This document shows, one piece after another, positions 35,829 through 47,425 of a DNA stretch of 64,000 nucleotides. Under the pieces are notes generated by a model. That model was not told where the DNA came from. It saw only the letters and a list, made by a program, of their open reading frames with translations, and searched no databases. The DNA comes from Ceratodon purpureus (taxonomy: Eukaryota; Streptophyta; Bryopsida; Pseudoditrichales; Ditrichaceae): contig CM026426.1 of the NCBI GenBank assembly GCA_014871385.1, forward strand, positions 80,023,566 to 80,087,565. The letters run 5' to 3'. Each line of letters begins with the position of its first letter. Position 1 is the first letter of the stretch. Both the position numbers and the translations under genes were made by a program.

Positions 35829-38111
35829 ATGGACCATCTGGACATTCCCGGAATGCATGACCACGACCGGTACGAGCTCGTCAAGGACATTGGCTCGGGC
35901 AATTTCGGGGTCGCTAGGCTGATGCGCGACAAGATGACCCGGGAGTGTGTGGCCGTGAAGTATATCGAGCGTGGGGAGAAGGTGTGTGGGTTTGGGTGTA
36001 AGCGGGGTTGTATTTACGGGGTTTTGATGGCGGTGTTGGGATAGGTGGGTCGGGGGAGCGGAGAGGCGGTGAGATCTTATCGTCGGATGTGACGAGGAGT
36101 ATTTTGAATGAGGGTTGGGGGGTGATGTGGAATGGCGTGAACATGCGCAGATTGACGAAAATGTGCAGCGGGAGATCATCAATCACCGGTCGTTGCGTCA
36201 CCCCAACATCGTGCGTTTCAAGGAGGTGAGTTTTTGGAAGTTTACGTGAATTTATGGTTTTGCTGGATGGCAAGGAGACTTCAAGTACTACAGGTGATTG
36301 TGCGGTGATGGCAGGTGATGCTGACTCCGACGCATTTGGCGATTGTGATGGAATATGCTGCGGGCGGGGAGCTATTTGAGCGCATTTGCAACGCTGGAAG
36401 GTTCAGTGAGGATGAGGTGTGTTCATTCGTTCTAATTTATACGAATCTGATACTTGTTTTTCTTTTTCCATGGTTTCGAGTTGTATTGTGATCAATATAT
36501 ACCGATGGGTTGTGCTGGTTAGCAGGCTAGGTTTTTCTTCCAGCAGCTGATTTCGGGAGTAAGCTACTGCCACTCAATGGTACTTATGTTAACTCTTTCC
36601 ATTTCTTGAATTTGATGTATAGTTTTTGCACCATTATTGAAACATCTACCATGAATCTTGGATTTAGATCCCATACTTTTTTTAATGCCTAACTAACATT
36701 CTTATGGATTGAGTTATTGTCCATGCAGCAAATTTGTCATCGGGATTTGAAGCTGGAGAACACCTTGTTGGATGGAAGTCCTGCACCTAGGCTAAAGATT
36801 TGTGACTTTGGCTACTCAAAGGTTAGTTGGATGGTTATACAATTATCATCTGAGTGTGAAGTGATTCAACAGCATGATGGATCAGGATACAGGCAAGTCC
36901 ACCATGCTGCATGGGTTACGAACTGCTTTTGCACCGTGTGCTGATACGCTTTATTGTGTGTCTGCGATTGCAGTCCTCTCTCTTGCACTCCCAACCCAAG
37001 TCTACAGTGGGCACACCAGCATACATTGCTCCTGAGGTGCTGTCGAAGAAAGAATACGACGGCAAGGTGAGCTGCTGGCACACAAGCTGATTCACGGTGG
37101 ATGAGTAGACGTTATTTTAGTGCAGTTTGTTGTCTCAGTTGAGGGAGCTGTTTGAAGCGATTATGGTATCCTGAGCAACAACAGGGAAGAGGGGGTATAA
37201 ACTGTTGTGGGATGCAGATTGCAGATGTCTGGTCGTGTGGTGTAACGCTTTACGTGATGCTGGTGGGAGCTTATCCCTTCGAGGATCCCGAGGACCCAAG
37301 GAATTTTAGGAAGACTATTGGGGTAAGTGGACGTTGGGCCATGGTCGTGGAGTGTGCCGTGGCGGTATTTTATGGGTGGAGTGATGCTGACGGTTGATAG
37401 AAATGAATACTGATATAGCTTGGGTGGTGTGGGTTACAGCGTATCTTAAGCGTGCAGTACTCCATCCCCGATTATGTGCACATCTCTGTGGAGTGTAGGC
37501 ACCTGCTGTCTCGGATTTTCGTGGCCAATCCCGCCAAGGTACTGCCATCCGTTCTTTCAGTCGAGCATGTATGCAACTTGGTACTTCTATTTAAACCTAA
37601 AGTTCGGGGTCTTGTGGCCGACGATAGAGGGTTACTCCATGCAGTAGTGGTTGAAAATGGTTTGACTCGCATGTGATACGAGAGAGAAAGGTGGAGAGCA
37701 ACCACAGAATTAAGGTTTTAAATGAGAAGAAGGTTATCTCCGTTTTACATACCTCGAAACCCGCGCCTCAAGGGCGGTCGTCGGTTTTGTTGGGAGGATG
37801 AGATTGGCTAACGTATTGTTTGCGTCTATGTGCAGAGAATCAACATCCAAGAAATCAAGAACCACGAGTGGTTTCTGAAGAACTTACCAGCCGATCTGGT
37901 GGATCTGGCCGACAGGAGTTACGACTTCGAAGATCCGAATCATCCACCCCAGAGCATTGAGGAGATCATGAGGATTATTAGCGAAGCTAAGGTTACAGGG
38001 GCGGGGTCAGGTAACTACTTCGGTGATCCGATAGACGACATGGACATGAACGAAGACGTGGATGTGGACCCGGATGTGGACAGCAGCGGGGAGTTTGTGT
38101 GCGCAATGTAG
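35829..38111 (+). CDS. Group III SnRK2 protein kinase (OST1/SnRK2.6-like), nine exons
   Basis: SnRK2 kinases act in abscisic-acid and osmotic-stress signalling: PP2C phosphatases hold them off, and when released they phosphorylate ABF/AREB factors and ion channels. Exons read 35829-35981, 36151-36225, 36315-36416, 36526-36579, 36729-36821, 36974-37066, 37218-37322, 37440-37538 and 37836-38111, all with GT-AG borders, giving 349 residues, the usual family length. Visible motifs are [19 protein letters not shown] (P-loop), VAVKYIERG (catalytic Lys), [16 protein letters not shown], the activation loop [20 protein letters not shown] with the Ser corresponding to OST1 Ser175, and an acidic tail [16 protein letters not shown]. 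That tail is the group III ABA box that contacts PP2C. The start [16 protein letters not shown] was chosen because alignable sequence begins there. The gene looks intact. Intron 8 carries a repeat fragment. Confidence 0.95.
37679..37770 (-). repeat. Third, diverged copy of the promoter/first-exon module inside SnRK2 intron 8
   Basis: Plus-strand order GAGAGAAAGGTGGAGAG, CACAGAATTAAGGTTTTAAA, GAAGAAGG, TTTTACATACCTCGAAACCC parallels 34985-35062 (GAGAGAGGTGGAGAGGCCTC, CACAGAAGTAGGGTTCAAAT, TTTATATACCTGGAAACCC). The TATA box has decayed to GTAAAA. It lies wholly within the intron 37539-37835 and is antisense to the kinase. Confidence 0.5.
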
Positions 38112-39578
38112 ATGGTACGACGATGGGGAGGGAGCAGCTTCTCATCCGAAATTGGATATGATATATTAGGTGTGATGATGGAGTAAGTAGATTGAACAGT
38201 GTAGTTGAGTGGGTGGAAGTCGCAACATGCGCGTTCGACGGCGTCACCAGGCCTTGAATAGTTCTAGGAAAGTTGGAGTTGGAGGACTAATGATGCACTA
38301 CACGCCGGTCGGGTGGAGTTGGAGGAGGATGTGGAGGTGGCAGTGTTTAGTGTTGATTTAGCAAGGAAAGGGTTAATGCAGCTGGTCGATCGAGGTGATG
38401 CGACGTAGGGAGGCGGTGGGATTTATGGATCTGGAATAGGCCGTTGCCGCAGTGTCTTGATGGAGGAGCAAGTATGGTGGCGAAAAAAGGACGACTGTGG
38501 CAGATATGGGTGACAGCGTCTATAATAGAAATATTGGGGCGACAGTTATCTCCTGTAGCCTCTATTGACTCTTGAATGATTTGAGATAGTGGTTAAGGTA
38601 CGAGTAGGTGTCTTTTTAGTTAGCGCCATATAGTATAAATTATTGTTTCAGGGCGACCGAGCTATAACTAAGATGAGAATTAATGTTTGTTTGATCTTGT
38701 ACACGATGTCTGTATGTTGGTTTGTTTAATTAAGTTTTGTGTATGGAATGAGCTAAGGTCTAGCGTTTCTGCAAGTGTGGTTATTGGAACAACAGTTGAA
38801 TTTCAGTTGAACTCATCCTCTGGTTCGAATCAATTAGATTGTTCTTGATGCTATGGTTGAGACACCTGAAACGGACCAGTGAAGACAGATTCCCCACTGA
38901 TATTGGAGGTGTATAATTTGAGGGAAATCTGAATAATCCGAATGGCAGGAACATGCTCTACTGCCTTATCTATATATAGAAATTTTTATTTTTGAAAGTT
39001 ATCAAAATCTCAATTATTGGTGGAATTTCAAAGTTTCGTCTTTGGGCAAATTTTGGCAGATTTTGGCAATTTTGGGCTGTTTTGGGCAGTCATTAGAAAC
39101 AAATTCGGCTCATGGGAGGGCCCTATAAGGCGGGTCCGGACAGCACATATTAGTTCACTTTCAGTGGTGGGCAGTGTGCTTTGAGGGACTCGGGAGTGTA
39201 GGCAGCTCCCAATGTGTCAGCATCTGCATGCTCTGAAACAAATGATGGATGGGTTAGTTTTGGGCCGTGGGCTTAGGTGGAGTCACCCGTGGCCAATGCT
39301 GTGAGGAGCCAGGGTGATGGGTCATGATTGAGTTGGAAATAAAGAAATGTGTAAACAAAGAATATAGTGTGCGGAGCTTTAGGGACAGACTGGCGGCATG
39401 TCCAGGTGTATGAGCCACCTCGAAGCGATTTTGGCGGGAGAGCGTGTGGAGGGGCTCTTTGTGTAGTAGCTCGCATGAACTAGTTCAGACCGTTGTGAAC
39501 GTCATTCAGCAAGAGGCGCCAGTTTGCTACATGAATTGTGAAGCGAGGTTGTGTGTGAGTAGTAGTTGATGTAGTAGG
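38112..39578. other. SnRK2 3' region and intergenic DNA
   Basis: Presumed SnRK2 3' UTR followed by unique DNA. At 39043-39085 a TTTTGGCA / TTTTGGGC phrase repeats five times. No ORF with a recognisable motif. Confidence 0.4.
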
Positions 39579-42500
39579 ATGGCTTTGAGAGTTGTGACGA
39601 ATATAGTGCCTGGTACTTATGCAGTGCAAATTTCGATGGACAAGAAATATGCTCTGGCCATTCGGAAGGGAAGGATTATTGAAGAGCAAGTGAATCGTTC
39701 TAGTTTCCCTACACGGAGAGCAGCAGGCAAAATACATATTGATCTGTGGGTTGATGGGAGCTTGTACCCGCTAGATCCTGCGACCAATTCTCCGCCGGAA
39801 TTCAAGACTACCAAACAATATTTACAGTTCCAGTGCCACGGTGAGAGTGGGATGTTGAGTTATACAAAGCGCCTGAAGATTGCTGGTTCGAACAGTGATC
39901 GAAGCACGCGGTGGAGGCCAATGGTTGAATCATTGCAGAGTATCGTCACGTCGTTAGAAGAAAGAGTGAGTGGCTACAAGAATGAGATACAGCAGCTGCG
40001 AAGTCAATGTAATCAACTCCACGTAGAAGTGAGGACCATGTCCACTGCTGAAGCATGTCACATAGAGGAACATCAGCAGCTAGAAAGTGATGCGAAAACA
40101 CTGGAGTCCGCATGATTAGAGTTAAAGGTGTTGCTAACTCAAGCAGAAAGTACTGTGGAGGCAGAGGGCTTACGATGCCAGGTGGAGGTGCGGGTGCTCG
40201 AAGAGAAACTTAAAAAGTGCCAAGCTGATTATGATAGGGTCGAAAAAAAATGTAGGCCGATGGTGAAGACTCCTCTTGTTTATCGCGAACGAAAACGGAA
40301 GAGAATGCAGAGTCTACACGAGCTTGCGAGTGGGTCAGGACATGCTAAGCGTTGCAGGACCATGGTAAGAGCACAATTACAACCATCTATCGTTGAGAGC
40401 GTGCAAACGAGTGATAGACTTGGCGGGTCCAAGAAACGTCTGATAGGAGATTCATGTGCTCAAGGTGTAACTGCTGTAGCAGTTGCCAGCATGCTATCTC
40501 AAGGTGAAGCAAATGGGCTTATTGACCAACCCAGAATGAACCAAGCAAGCACTGGTGTAGCGAAGAAGGTTCTTCAGAAGATTGGCGGCATTGTGGGGCC
40601 TGATGCAATGCTGGACGCATGTAATGGAGCAGGGGTGAGTCATCGAGGATACAAGGCGATCTATCGAACACTGAAGAACCGGATTGGGTTGATTGGTCCT
40701 GCTATGACCTCGAGTATTTTGCCTGCTCCACATCGACTAGCTAGTTTGCGACAAGATATGAATGCTAAGTTGCCTCAATTCATCGGCGAGTACTACAGTA
40801 TTGAGGGTAGAGGTGTGATTCCAGCAGTTCGTCAAGGGAAGAAGGAGATAATGCCAGCAAAGGAGGTTATCCTTCATAGCAAGAATAATTTGTTTGTGGA
40901 CCTCGAAGTTGTTCAACGATCTATGGTTCTATTTTACAACATCACTGTTGAAGGTACTTTGCTGCGTCAACTCGACTTAGCTGTTCATTCATTTCAACGT
41001 ATAGATTCTGCCATTTCCATATTTGCAGTGCTGCTCAGTCGTGGATAAGTAGAAGTTGACTTACCAACAGTAGAGAGGGTCTTGTTGTTCTAATTTTATG
41101 ATTTATAAGATTTGTGATTATGAAATGCATGAGTCAATGTGTGTAAAGGAATATAAAGCAACATTTAAAATTTAAATATCAGATTATTCAATTACTTTGT
41201 AGTCATGCTTTTGCATTACTGTTGAAAAAGTGAAATGAAAAAAATTGTAATGTAAACTTCTGACAGTGCTTCAGACTGTTGCAGAGTGCAATAGTGGACC
41301 GCTTATCTTTGTGTTGAAGCTAGACGAAGCGGAAGTACAAAAGGACAAGAAATATGAGTGTGTCAGCTTAACGTTGACGAACCGGGCACTCGATCCAACA
41401 ATCCATAAGAATGATGACAGATATTTCTCAGTGCAGTCATAACAGAAGATATGGCCAATTGCATGCTTCCAAGTCGGTAAGGAGTCATTTGATGTGTTTG
41501 ACTAGGTTTTTAAAAAAACCAAGTTCCCAAAGGAAATAGAAGCACAGAGCAATGGTCAAGAGTTGTGCATGGATGGTGTTGGATCTTTCACCATGGAATG
41601 GCACATGAGTGCAGACATGAAAACTATCAAGTGCATGCACGGGCTTCAGCATAGCCCTTCCAGCAAGATGAACTGCATTTATTGTGAACAAGTTAGAGAG
41701 CAACCGAAGAACTGTGCCAATGCTTCAGTGGCACATCGTGAGCACGCAAGTTGAGAGAAAGGTAAGTGGCAAGGTAGACTTTTTGCAAGCGGAATCCAAG
41801 GAGAACCATGTCATGCCGCTACTCATCCTCGGTGGAAAATGGTGCTGCCAATTCCTCTATCAAGAACACACATGTGTACCCTGCATGCGCAGGTTTGCAT
41901 GGAAGAGAAATTGCTTCATCTCCATTTCATTTTTGTATGGAACATGCAAAACGAAGAAAGGAGGGCCGAGGCGATTGAGTCTATCGAGAAGTCTTTGTCT
42001 GCTATTGGAGTGGAGGGAGGGAATTGCCAACTGAAGAAGGATGAAAAACTGTCTGGTAAAGCAGGTAACATCGTGATGAAGCCGAGCTTGAGCAGAGTAG
42101 TAGCAAGCAGGCTTTTTCTGCCTAGCTCTTGGTCAAATCATGATAGGGCATGGAAAGATGTGGTCATGTCCGAGAATAACCACCTGGAGAATGGTCAAGC
42201 ACGAAGGAACTGTTTTCAGGTGTGGAAAGCCTTGGAAGAACTACAACCATACCTCACTGGGCTTGTGCTGACAGCGGAGCAACGAGGAGCTTGCAAGGCG
42301 AAGCTGGATCAATTTGGAAAGGCTTTCTTAAAAGCATTTGGAGAAAACCATGTTACACACTACATGGTGAGTTGGAGCTTGATGTGAATGTTGTGATTTC
42401 TTTCTACTATGGACATGTGGAGCGAAGGATCCCAATCAAGTTTTGCTTGAAGCAAGGCTATGGTTAAACGTATGATGGCGTTACTTGCTATGTTGATTGG

Positions 42501-43039
42501 TTTTGCAGCACGTAATTGTGCAGCATGGAGTATGGTTTGTGGAGAAATATGGATCCTTGTCGGTCTGGAGCTGCCAAGGGATGGAGAAGTCGCTTCATGC
42601 TGCAAAGGCGGCTAGTCAAGCACATACGCAGCATGGAGGTACGAAGGATCGAACAAGTATCATAGTGCAACAATATCAACATTGGTATACGAATATTCAG
42701 CACAGATATGCTAGGACGATGGCGCAGCAGTCAACGGCAAGTGCATGTTCTGCTACAGAAGCCAGCCACGTTGGGGAGGAAGCTCAACGTTGACGTAGGG
42801 CGTGGACCAGTTCTGGAGCTGCAACAAGGCTCAGTGAGTGGCGCGAAGGACGTGTGCGGCAAGGACGGAGGTGGGTGCCAATTGCTGAAACACATATCCG
42901 GCAAGAGGGCCTAGCCATAGGTGACACTATTGATACAACACCTGCGGCTTCGACGAAAAATCATATTGCATCACAATGGGAGGATGAAGATGGTCCAAGT
43001 AGGACAATTGAGTATGCGGGGAGTACAGAAGAGCGTTAA
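39579..43039 (+). pseudogene. Multi-exon orphan transposon-like gene with coiled coil and zinc-binding HxSxDxK...CxxC module
   Basis: One frame runs from an ATG at 39579 to 41048, broken once by a TGA at 40113-40115 (SA-stop-LELK, one change from CGA). It encodes an N-terminal domain, a long coiled coil (residues about 120-225) and a basic middle. After an intron, coding resumes near 41284 (ECNSGPLIFVLKLDEAEVQK) and continues to HMSADMKTIKCMHGL and SKMNCIYCEQV, with stops at 41440 and 41503. Then come a block at 41839-42366 (RTHMCTLHAQV, GKAGNIVMKPSL, WKALEELQPYLTGL), a GTGAGT...TTTGCAG intron at 42367-42509, HVIVQHGVWFVEKYGSLSVW with CQGMEKSLHAAK, and VRQGRRWVPI near 42860. Similar (H/Y)xSxDxK...CxxC proteins occur as large repeated families in algae and early plants; their function is unsettled and a transposase is suspected. 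This copy is broken. Confidence 0.5.
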
Positions 43040-43380
43040 GAAACAGAGTACGGTGAAGACCATGTTACGAATATTAATTAGCTGGTCTATATTTCCAATG
43101 TGCACATAATTTTCCTTTACTTTAACGTGCATGGTATAAAAATTCAGAAATAGTGGGAATTATAAAAAACAAGGTGTACTTTGCTCGTCCTCCTAGATCC
43201 TGGAAGTCACATGTGACAATTTAAGCATCAGATCAAGCTTATAATTTGCAGCACATTGTAGCTTTGTTGTTTGTTCCCAAAGAACACATATATACCGTAT
43301 TAGCTTTGGCAAATTGTGAACAGACATTAGTTTGCATGGGCGTCGCCGTTGTCCTCATTTCTGCAATAACATGTACATAG
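43040..43380. other. Short intergenic stretch between convergent genes
   Basis: AT-rich 3' flanks of the plus-strand gene to the left and the minus-strand coiled-coil gene to the right. Nothing else seen. Confidence 0.4.
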
Positions 43381-43381
43381 G

Positions 43382-43900
43382 TCAAGTCTGCGTCTCTGCA
43401 TCAAGCATTGTAGCATTCCGAATTGGGCTCGGTTTAGAAAGTCTGAGTGATTGCTGGCGTGCTTGTGCAACCATCGCTTGAGCACGAGTCAACGCTTCAA
43501 CCGTCGCGTGGTGTGCTGCACCCTGCGTTGCCCAAGTGGACTCGAGCTTCAGCACCTCCTCCCGAAAAGTGGCGGCTGCTGCTCGCCACGAATCAAGGTC
43601 AGTGGCCAACAACTTCACCTCTCCAGCCTTCTTTGCGTAGACGGTAGGTGGAGCGCCCTCGCGTAGAAGTTGATTTGCCTCCTTCGATGCTGCAAAATAA
43701 GCTGCATGAAGCGCAACTGAGGCCTTGTCGTCTTCCTCACGCAATTTCTCCAAAGCAGCATGGTGCTTTATCCGCGTCTCCTTCAAAGGCGCTTCTGTCT
43801 TAGCAACCTCCTTTGTTGCCGCTGACTCCTCCTCCTGTGCGTGAGCAAGTGCGTCTGGAGTTTGAGTCCATTTGTTGCAGGTAACTACTGTTTTGCAAAC
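43382..43900 (-). CDS. C-terminal exon of a coiled-coil protein gene split by the 18-kb element
   Basis: A minus-strand open frame from about 43895 to the stop at 43382 reads NVCKTVVTCNKWTQTPDALA, then a long charged helix (HAALEKLREEDDKAS, LLATDLDSWRAAAATFREEV, VEALTRAQAMVAQARQQ) ending MLDAETQT-stop. There is no ATG at its head, and a CAAACTCCAG acceptor precedes DALAHAQ at about 43855, so this is an internal/3' exon. On the same strand, beyond the right end of the 18-kb element, lies an N-terminal exon (62690-62973). I infer that both belong to one gene with the element in its intron. Function unknown; alpha-helical throughout. Confidence 0.5.
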   Translation of the reverse strand, partial: VCKTVVTCNKWTQTPDALAHAQEEESAATKEVAKTEAPLKETRIKHHAALEKLREEDDKASVALHAAYFAASKEANQLLREGAPPTVYAKKAGEVKLLATDLDSWRAAAATFREEVLKLESTWATQGAAHHATVEALTRAQAMVAQARQQSLRLSKPSPIRNATMLDAETQT

Positions 43901-43976
43901 ATTGATGTCAATAGGTCTTGATGAATTGATTGTGCGTGGTCAATACGTAGATTCTCCAGAGAAGAAAACTCCCCAT

Positions 43977-43986
43977 AAACTAGAGG
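43977..43986. repeat. Left target-site duplication of the 18-kb element (AAACTAGAGG)
   Basis: The 10-bp sequence AAACTAGAGG occurs here and again at 62154-62163, directly outside the inverted ends of the element. Ten bases is within the 8-11 bp typical of Mutator-like elements. Confidence 0.85.
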
Positions 43987-44100
43987 GGGGAAAGTTCGTA
44001 TGTGAGCAGAGAGCGGAGAGCACAGAATGGAGAGCACAGAAATGACAAGTAGCCAAATTTTCAAAAGCAAAGTAGACCCTATAACCGTGGGAAATTACTA
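43987..44100 (+). repeat. Left terminal inverted repeat of the 18-kb MULE
   Basis: Starts GGGGAAAGTTCGTATGTGAG, passes through an AGAGAGCGGAGAGCACAGAA stretch and ends near CCTATAACCGTGGGAAATTA. It pairs with the right arm at 61936-62153, which is longer because a GAGCGCAGAGCGGTGAGCGG-type segment is expanded there. Confidence 0.75.
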
Positions 44101-44216
44101 AATTAAGGCTTGATTTTGACACTTTTATTAGGAAAAGAGTATATTACCGTGGAAATCAAAGTTATCTCTCGTAAGAATTTATTACGTTTGTTCTCTAAGA
44201 TACAAATTAGGGCTGA

Positions 44217-44237
44217 TGTCATGATGACGTCATGCAT
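44217..44237. promoter_or_regulatory. Palindromic ACGT-core (bZIP-type) site
   Basis: ATGATGACGTCATGCAT contains the perfect palindrome ATGACGTCAT, the classic TGACGTCA bZIP site. It lies about 520 bp upstream of the first cargo gene's ATG, at the start of the upstream segment that is duplicated before the second cargo gene. Binding is inferred from sequence only. Confidence 0.35.
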
Positions 44238-44525
44238 ACATTCCTTTAGATTTGTCATGGGTTTAGGCAAGATACAATGATCAGGCGTTGAGTTTTAGAT
44301 CAAATAAATAATTCTTTCATAGGATTATGTAAATGCACAAGGAAAAAAACAAATTTCACAGATCATAAAGGAGGCAAGGTTTGAAAACTTCCTGGAATAT
44401 TTCAAAAATTGTGTATAGTATCTTAACTGCTGAAACCAAGATATACCTTGTTGGAGTCCTTGTCTTCATCGAAGATTACTCTCTCTTCCTAGGCAACGAA
44501 GCTTCTTCATTTGAGTGATACAAGT
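44220..44525 (+). repeat. Upstream segment shared by the two cargo genes, copy 1
   Basis: Shares with 48300-48600 the ordered phrases ATACATTCCTTTAGATTTG, AAAACTTC.TGGAATATTTCA, TGAAACCAAGAT.TA, GA.T.CTTGTCTT..TCGAAG, and a closing run with CCTAG near the gene start. Spacing is largely kept, so the two cargo genes look like products of one tandem duplication including the promoter. Confidence 0.6.
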
Positions 44526-45139
44526 AAGAGATTCTCATCATGAAACAGCACTTGGTAAGTTGGGTTCCACAGAAGGAGGTCACTCTTGCTTTCTTGAGCT
44601 TGTTTCTAGGTGGCGTATTTGGATAGTGACACAGTCCTTAGCATTCCTCTCTATATGCGAAGGTAGCGTACGAGTCCGGGAGGGTCAATCTGCAAGCTTG
44701 CGTGGAACGTTTTAAGACTACAACAATTTACTGTGTTGCGCGATGCCGAAGGTGTGTAATGCGAGATCGAGGAGGACGAGAGCGGCTGTAGGTTTGGCCC
44801 GAAAGGCACCGGCGAGTTATCAGGAGCTGCGGCCCTGGCTGCTGGAGGTGGAGCGCGCCAGGGAACGAGGCATGGACCTGCCACCGTTTAGGCACATCGG
44901 AAGGCTCCATGTTGGTGAAGGTGAATGGCGTTGGACAGTGCTTTGTACCAATGAGCTTCTCCTTATTATGGAGTTGTCCCTAATCCTGTATCCCTTGCCA
45001 TCCACCATGGTTGTCATAATAGACCGACCGTCCGTTAGTCCGTTAGTCCGTCATGTGACAAGACACACCCCCGTGTCTGTCACATAAGGGAATTGACCGG
45101 TTGACTCACGGTAAGGGTAAAACGAATTTACCTAGCGCT

Positions 45140-45202
45140 GACTTTTGCGCGCGCTCGCGCTCGCGCGCGTCCATTCGGGCGTGAGCATACAGGCAGCTGC
45201 GG

Positions 45203-45233
<31 letters not shown>

Positions 45234-45626
45234 TTTTTTTCGCACTCGCCCATATGTTCGCGCCCATCCGCACTCGCGCGCGCGCGCAAACGGGCGCGAG
45301 CGTGTCAGGAAACGCGCACACAAAAACCAGCTACAATTCTTAAGAAAAATAAAAAATAATTTTTTTTTTTTTTTTTTTTTTCGCACTCGCCCGTATGTTC
45401 GCGCCCGTCCGCACTCGCGCGCGCACGCAGACGGGCGCGAGCGTATCAGCGAACACGCACACAGAAACCAGCCAAAATTTTATTTTTTTTTAAAATTTTT
45501 TTTTATTTTTATTTTTATTTTTTGCACTCGCCCGTATGCTCGCGCCCGTCCGCACTCGGGCGCGCGCAGACGGGCGCGAGCGTATCAGAAAACGCGCACA
45601 GAGAAACGAGCGAAAGTCTTGAAAAG

Positions 45627-45659
<33 letters not shown>

Positions 45660-45750
45660 ACTCGCCTGTATGTTCGCGCCCGTCCGCACTCGGGCGCGCG
45701 CTGACGGGCGCGAGTGTATCAGGAAACGCGCACAGAGAAACCAGCTACAA

Positions 45751-45788
<38 letters not shown>

Positions 45789-45960
45789 TAAAAAAAAAAA
45801 AAAAAAATTCCCACTCGCCTGTATGCTCGCGCCCGTCCGCACTCGCCCGATGGCGTGCGCCGGACTTCGACCAAGTTCTTGATCATTTCATTTTGGTGCT
45901 ACTTCCTCCTTTGCACTCGCCGGTATGCTCGCGCCCGTGTGCACTCGCCTAATAGCTTGC
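45140..45960. repeat. Array of GC-palindrome and homopolymer units
   Basis: Five to six units of about 130-150 bp alternate a GC-rich block (CACTCGCCCGTATGTTCGCG, then CCGTCCGCACTCG, then a GCGCGC core and CGGGCGCGAGCGTATCAG, then AAACGCGCACA) with long A or T runs of up to about 30 bases. The GC block is partly self-complementary (GCGCCCGTCCGC against GACGGGCGCGAG) and could form hairpins. A related partial block lies at 47810-48010. Long ORFs across this region (Phe/Lys runs) are artefacts of the homopolymers. Confidence 0.85.
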
Positions 45961-46289
45961 ACCGGACTTCCATCAAGAAGCTGTTCATTGCAATTTTATG
46001 CACAAATAATTGTTGCCAGACCAGGGAGCTCAATTGCTCAGTACGCGATGTGATGGAGATCGATGAGTGATGAGAACATTTTTGTAATATGATATTAGAA
46101 TTAAAATAGTAGCAAAAGGCATAGATAATTAGATTAGTAGAAGATTTTGGAGTTAATCTAATTATTTTTAAACTATAACATTTTGTGTACATTTCCACTA
46201 TCTTCGCGTTGATTAAATCATAATCTATTGAAACGTCAATTCATTGTTGACTATGTCGTTCATCACACTTGATGGCTTTTTATCCATGA

Positions 46290-47425
46290 CTTTTTTTTAT
46301 ATTTCTCCCATTCTATCCCTTTATTTGTTGATTTTTCTATTCTTCTTCCATTCTATCTTCTCGTTTTCCTTTTCTTCTACATCCAGTGGATGATGTATTT
46401 ATTTATTTTATTAGCCTTCCATTGGTCTCACATTCTATTTTTTATTTTTATATATTAAAATTTCCAATTGTCTTCCATTCTATCAGCTCATCCCTTTAAC
46501 TTCATTATAATTCCATTCTATCTTTTTCCTTTCCTTTTCTTCCATTCTTAGCCTATCATGTATTTATTTATCTATTTATTCTTCCATTGGTTTCACATTC
46601 TATCTTTTATTTTTATGTATTAAAATTTCCAATTGTCTTCCATTCTATCATCTCCTCCCTTTTAACTTCATTATAATTCCATTCTCTCTTCTTGTTTTCC
46701 TTTTCTTCCATTTCTAGTGGATGATGTATTTATTTATTTATTTATTCTTCGATTAGTCGCCCATGTCATCTTTTACTTTTATTTATTTTTCCAATTGTCT
46801 TCTATTCTATCATCTTGTTTTTTTTTAAGTTCATTATTATTCCGTTCTATCTTCTTATTTTCTTTTTCTTCCATTTCTAGTGGATAATGTATTTATTTAT
46901 TTATTTATTTATTCTTCGATTAATTGCCCATTCCATCTTTTATTTTTATATATTTTTTTCATTGTCTTCTATTCTATCATCTTGTTATTTTTAACTTCAT
47001 TATAATTCCATTCTATCTTCTTGTTTTCCTTTTCTTCCATTCTTAGTTTATCATGTATTTTTTAATTTTTTAATTTTTTTATTCTTCCATTAGTCACCCA
47101 TTCCATCTTTTTTTTATTTTATTTTTCCGATTGTCCTCCGTTCTATCATCTAGTCCTTTTTAAGTTCATTATTATTCCATTCTATCTTCTTGTTTTCTTT
47201 TTCTTCCATTCTTAGTCTATCATGTATTTATTTATTTGTTTATTCTTCCATTAGTCACCCATTCCATCTTTTATTTTTATTTATTTTTCTAATTGTCTTG
47301 TATTCTATCATCTTGTTATTTTTAAGTTCATTACTATTCCATCCTATCTTCTTGTTTTCTTTTTCTTCCATTCTTAGTCTATCATGTATTTATTTTATCA
47401 TTCCAAGTCTATGATGTATTTTTTT
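46290..47425. repeat. ~165-bp AT/pyrimidine-rich tandem array, about 7 copies
   Basis: The phrase TTCCATTCTATCTTCTTGTT recurs near 46345, 46511, 46679, 46840, 47005, 47175 and 47337, giving spacings of about 161-170 bp. Each unit also contains a CTATCAT(C)T(TG)GT and a (TTTA)n run. Copies are diverged, so the array is moderately old or evolving quickly. Confidence 0.85.

Noticed and set aside
35721-36273. Minus-strand ORFs of 119-153 codons opposite SnRK2 exon 1
   Set aside because: They are antisense to conserved kinase exons and lack motifs.
45145-45765. 206-codon plus-strand ORF across the homopolymer/GC array
   Set aside because: It is made of Phe and Lys runs from poly-T/poly-A and repeated RTRPYVRARPHS units from the DNA repeat; it is a by-product of the array.
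46290-47425. Centromeric satellite identity for the 165-bp array
   Set aside because: The period is in the satellite range, but only about seven diverged copies exist and they are confined within a 3.2-kb transposable element.
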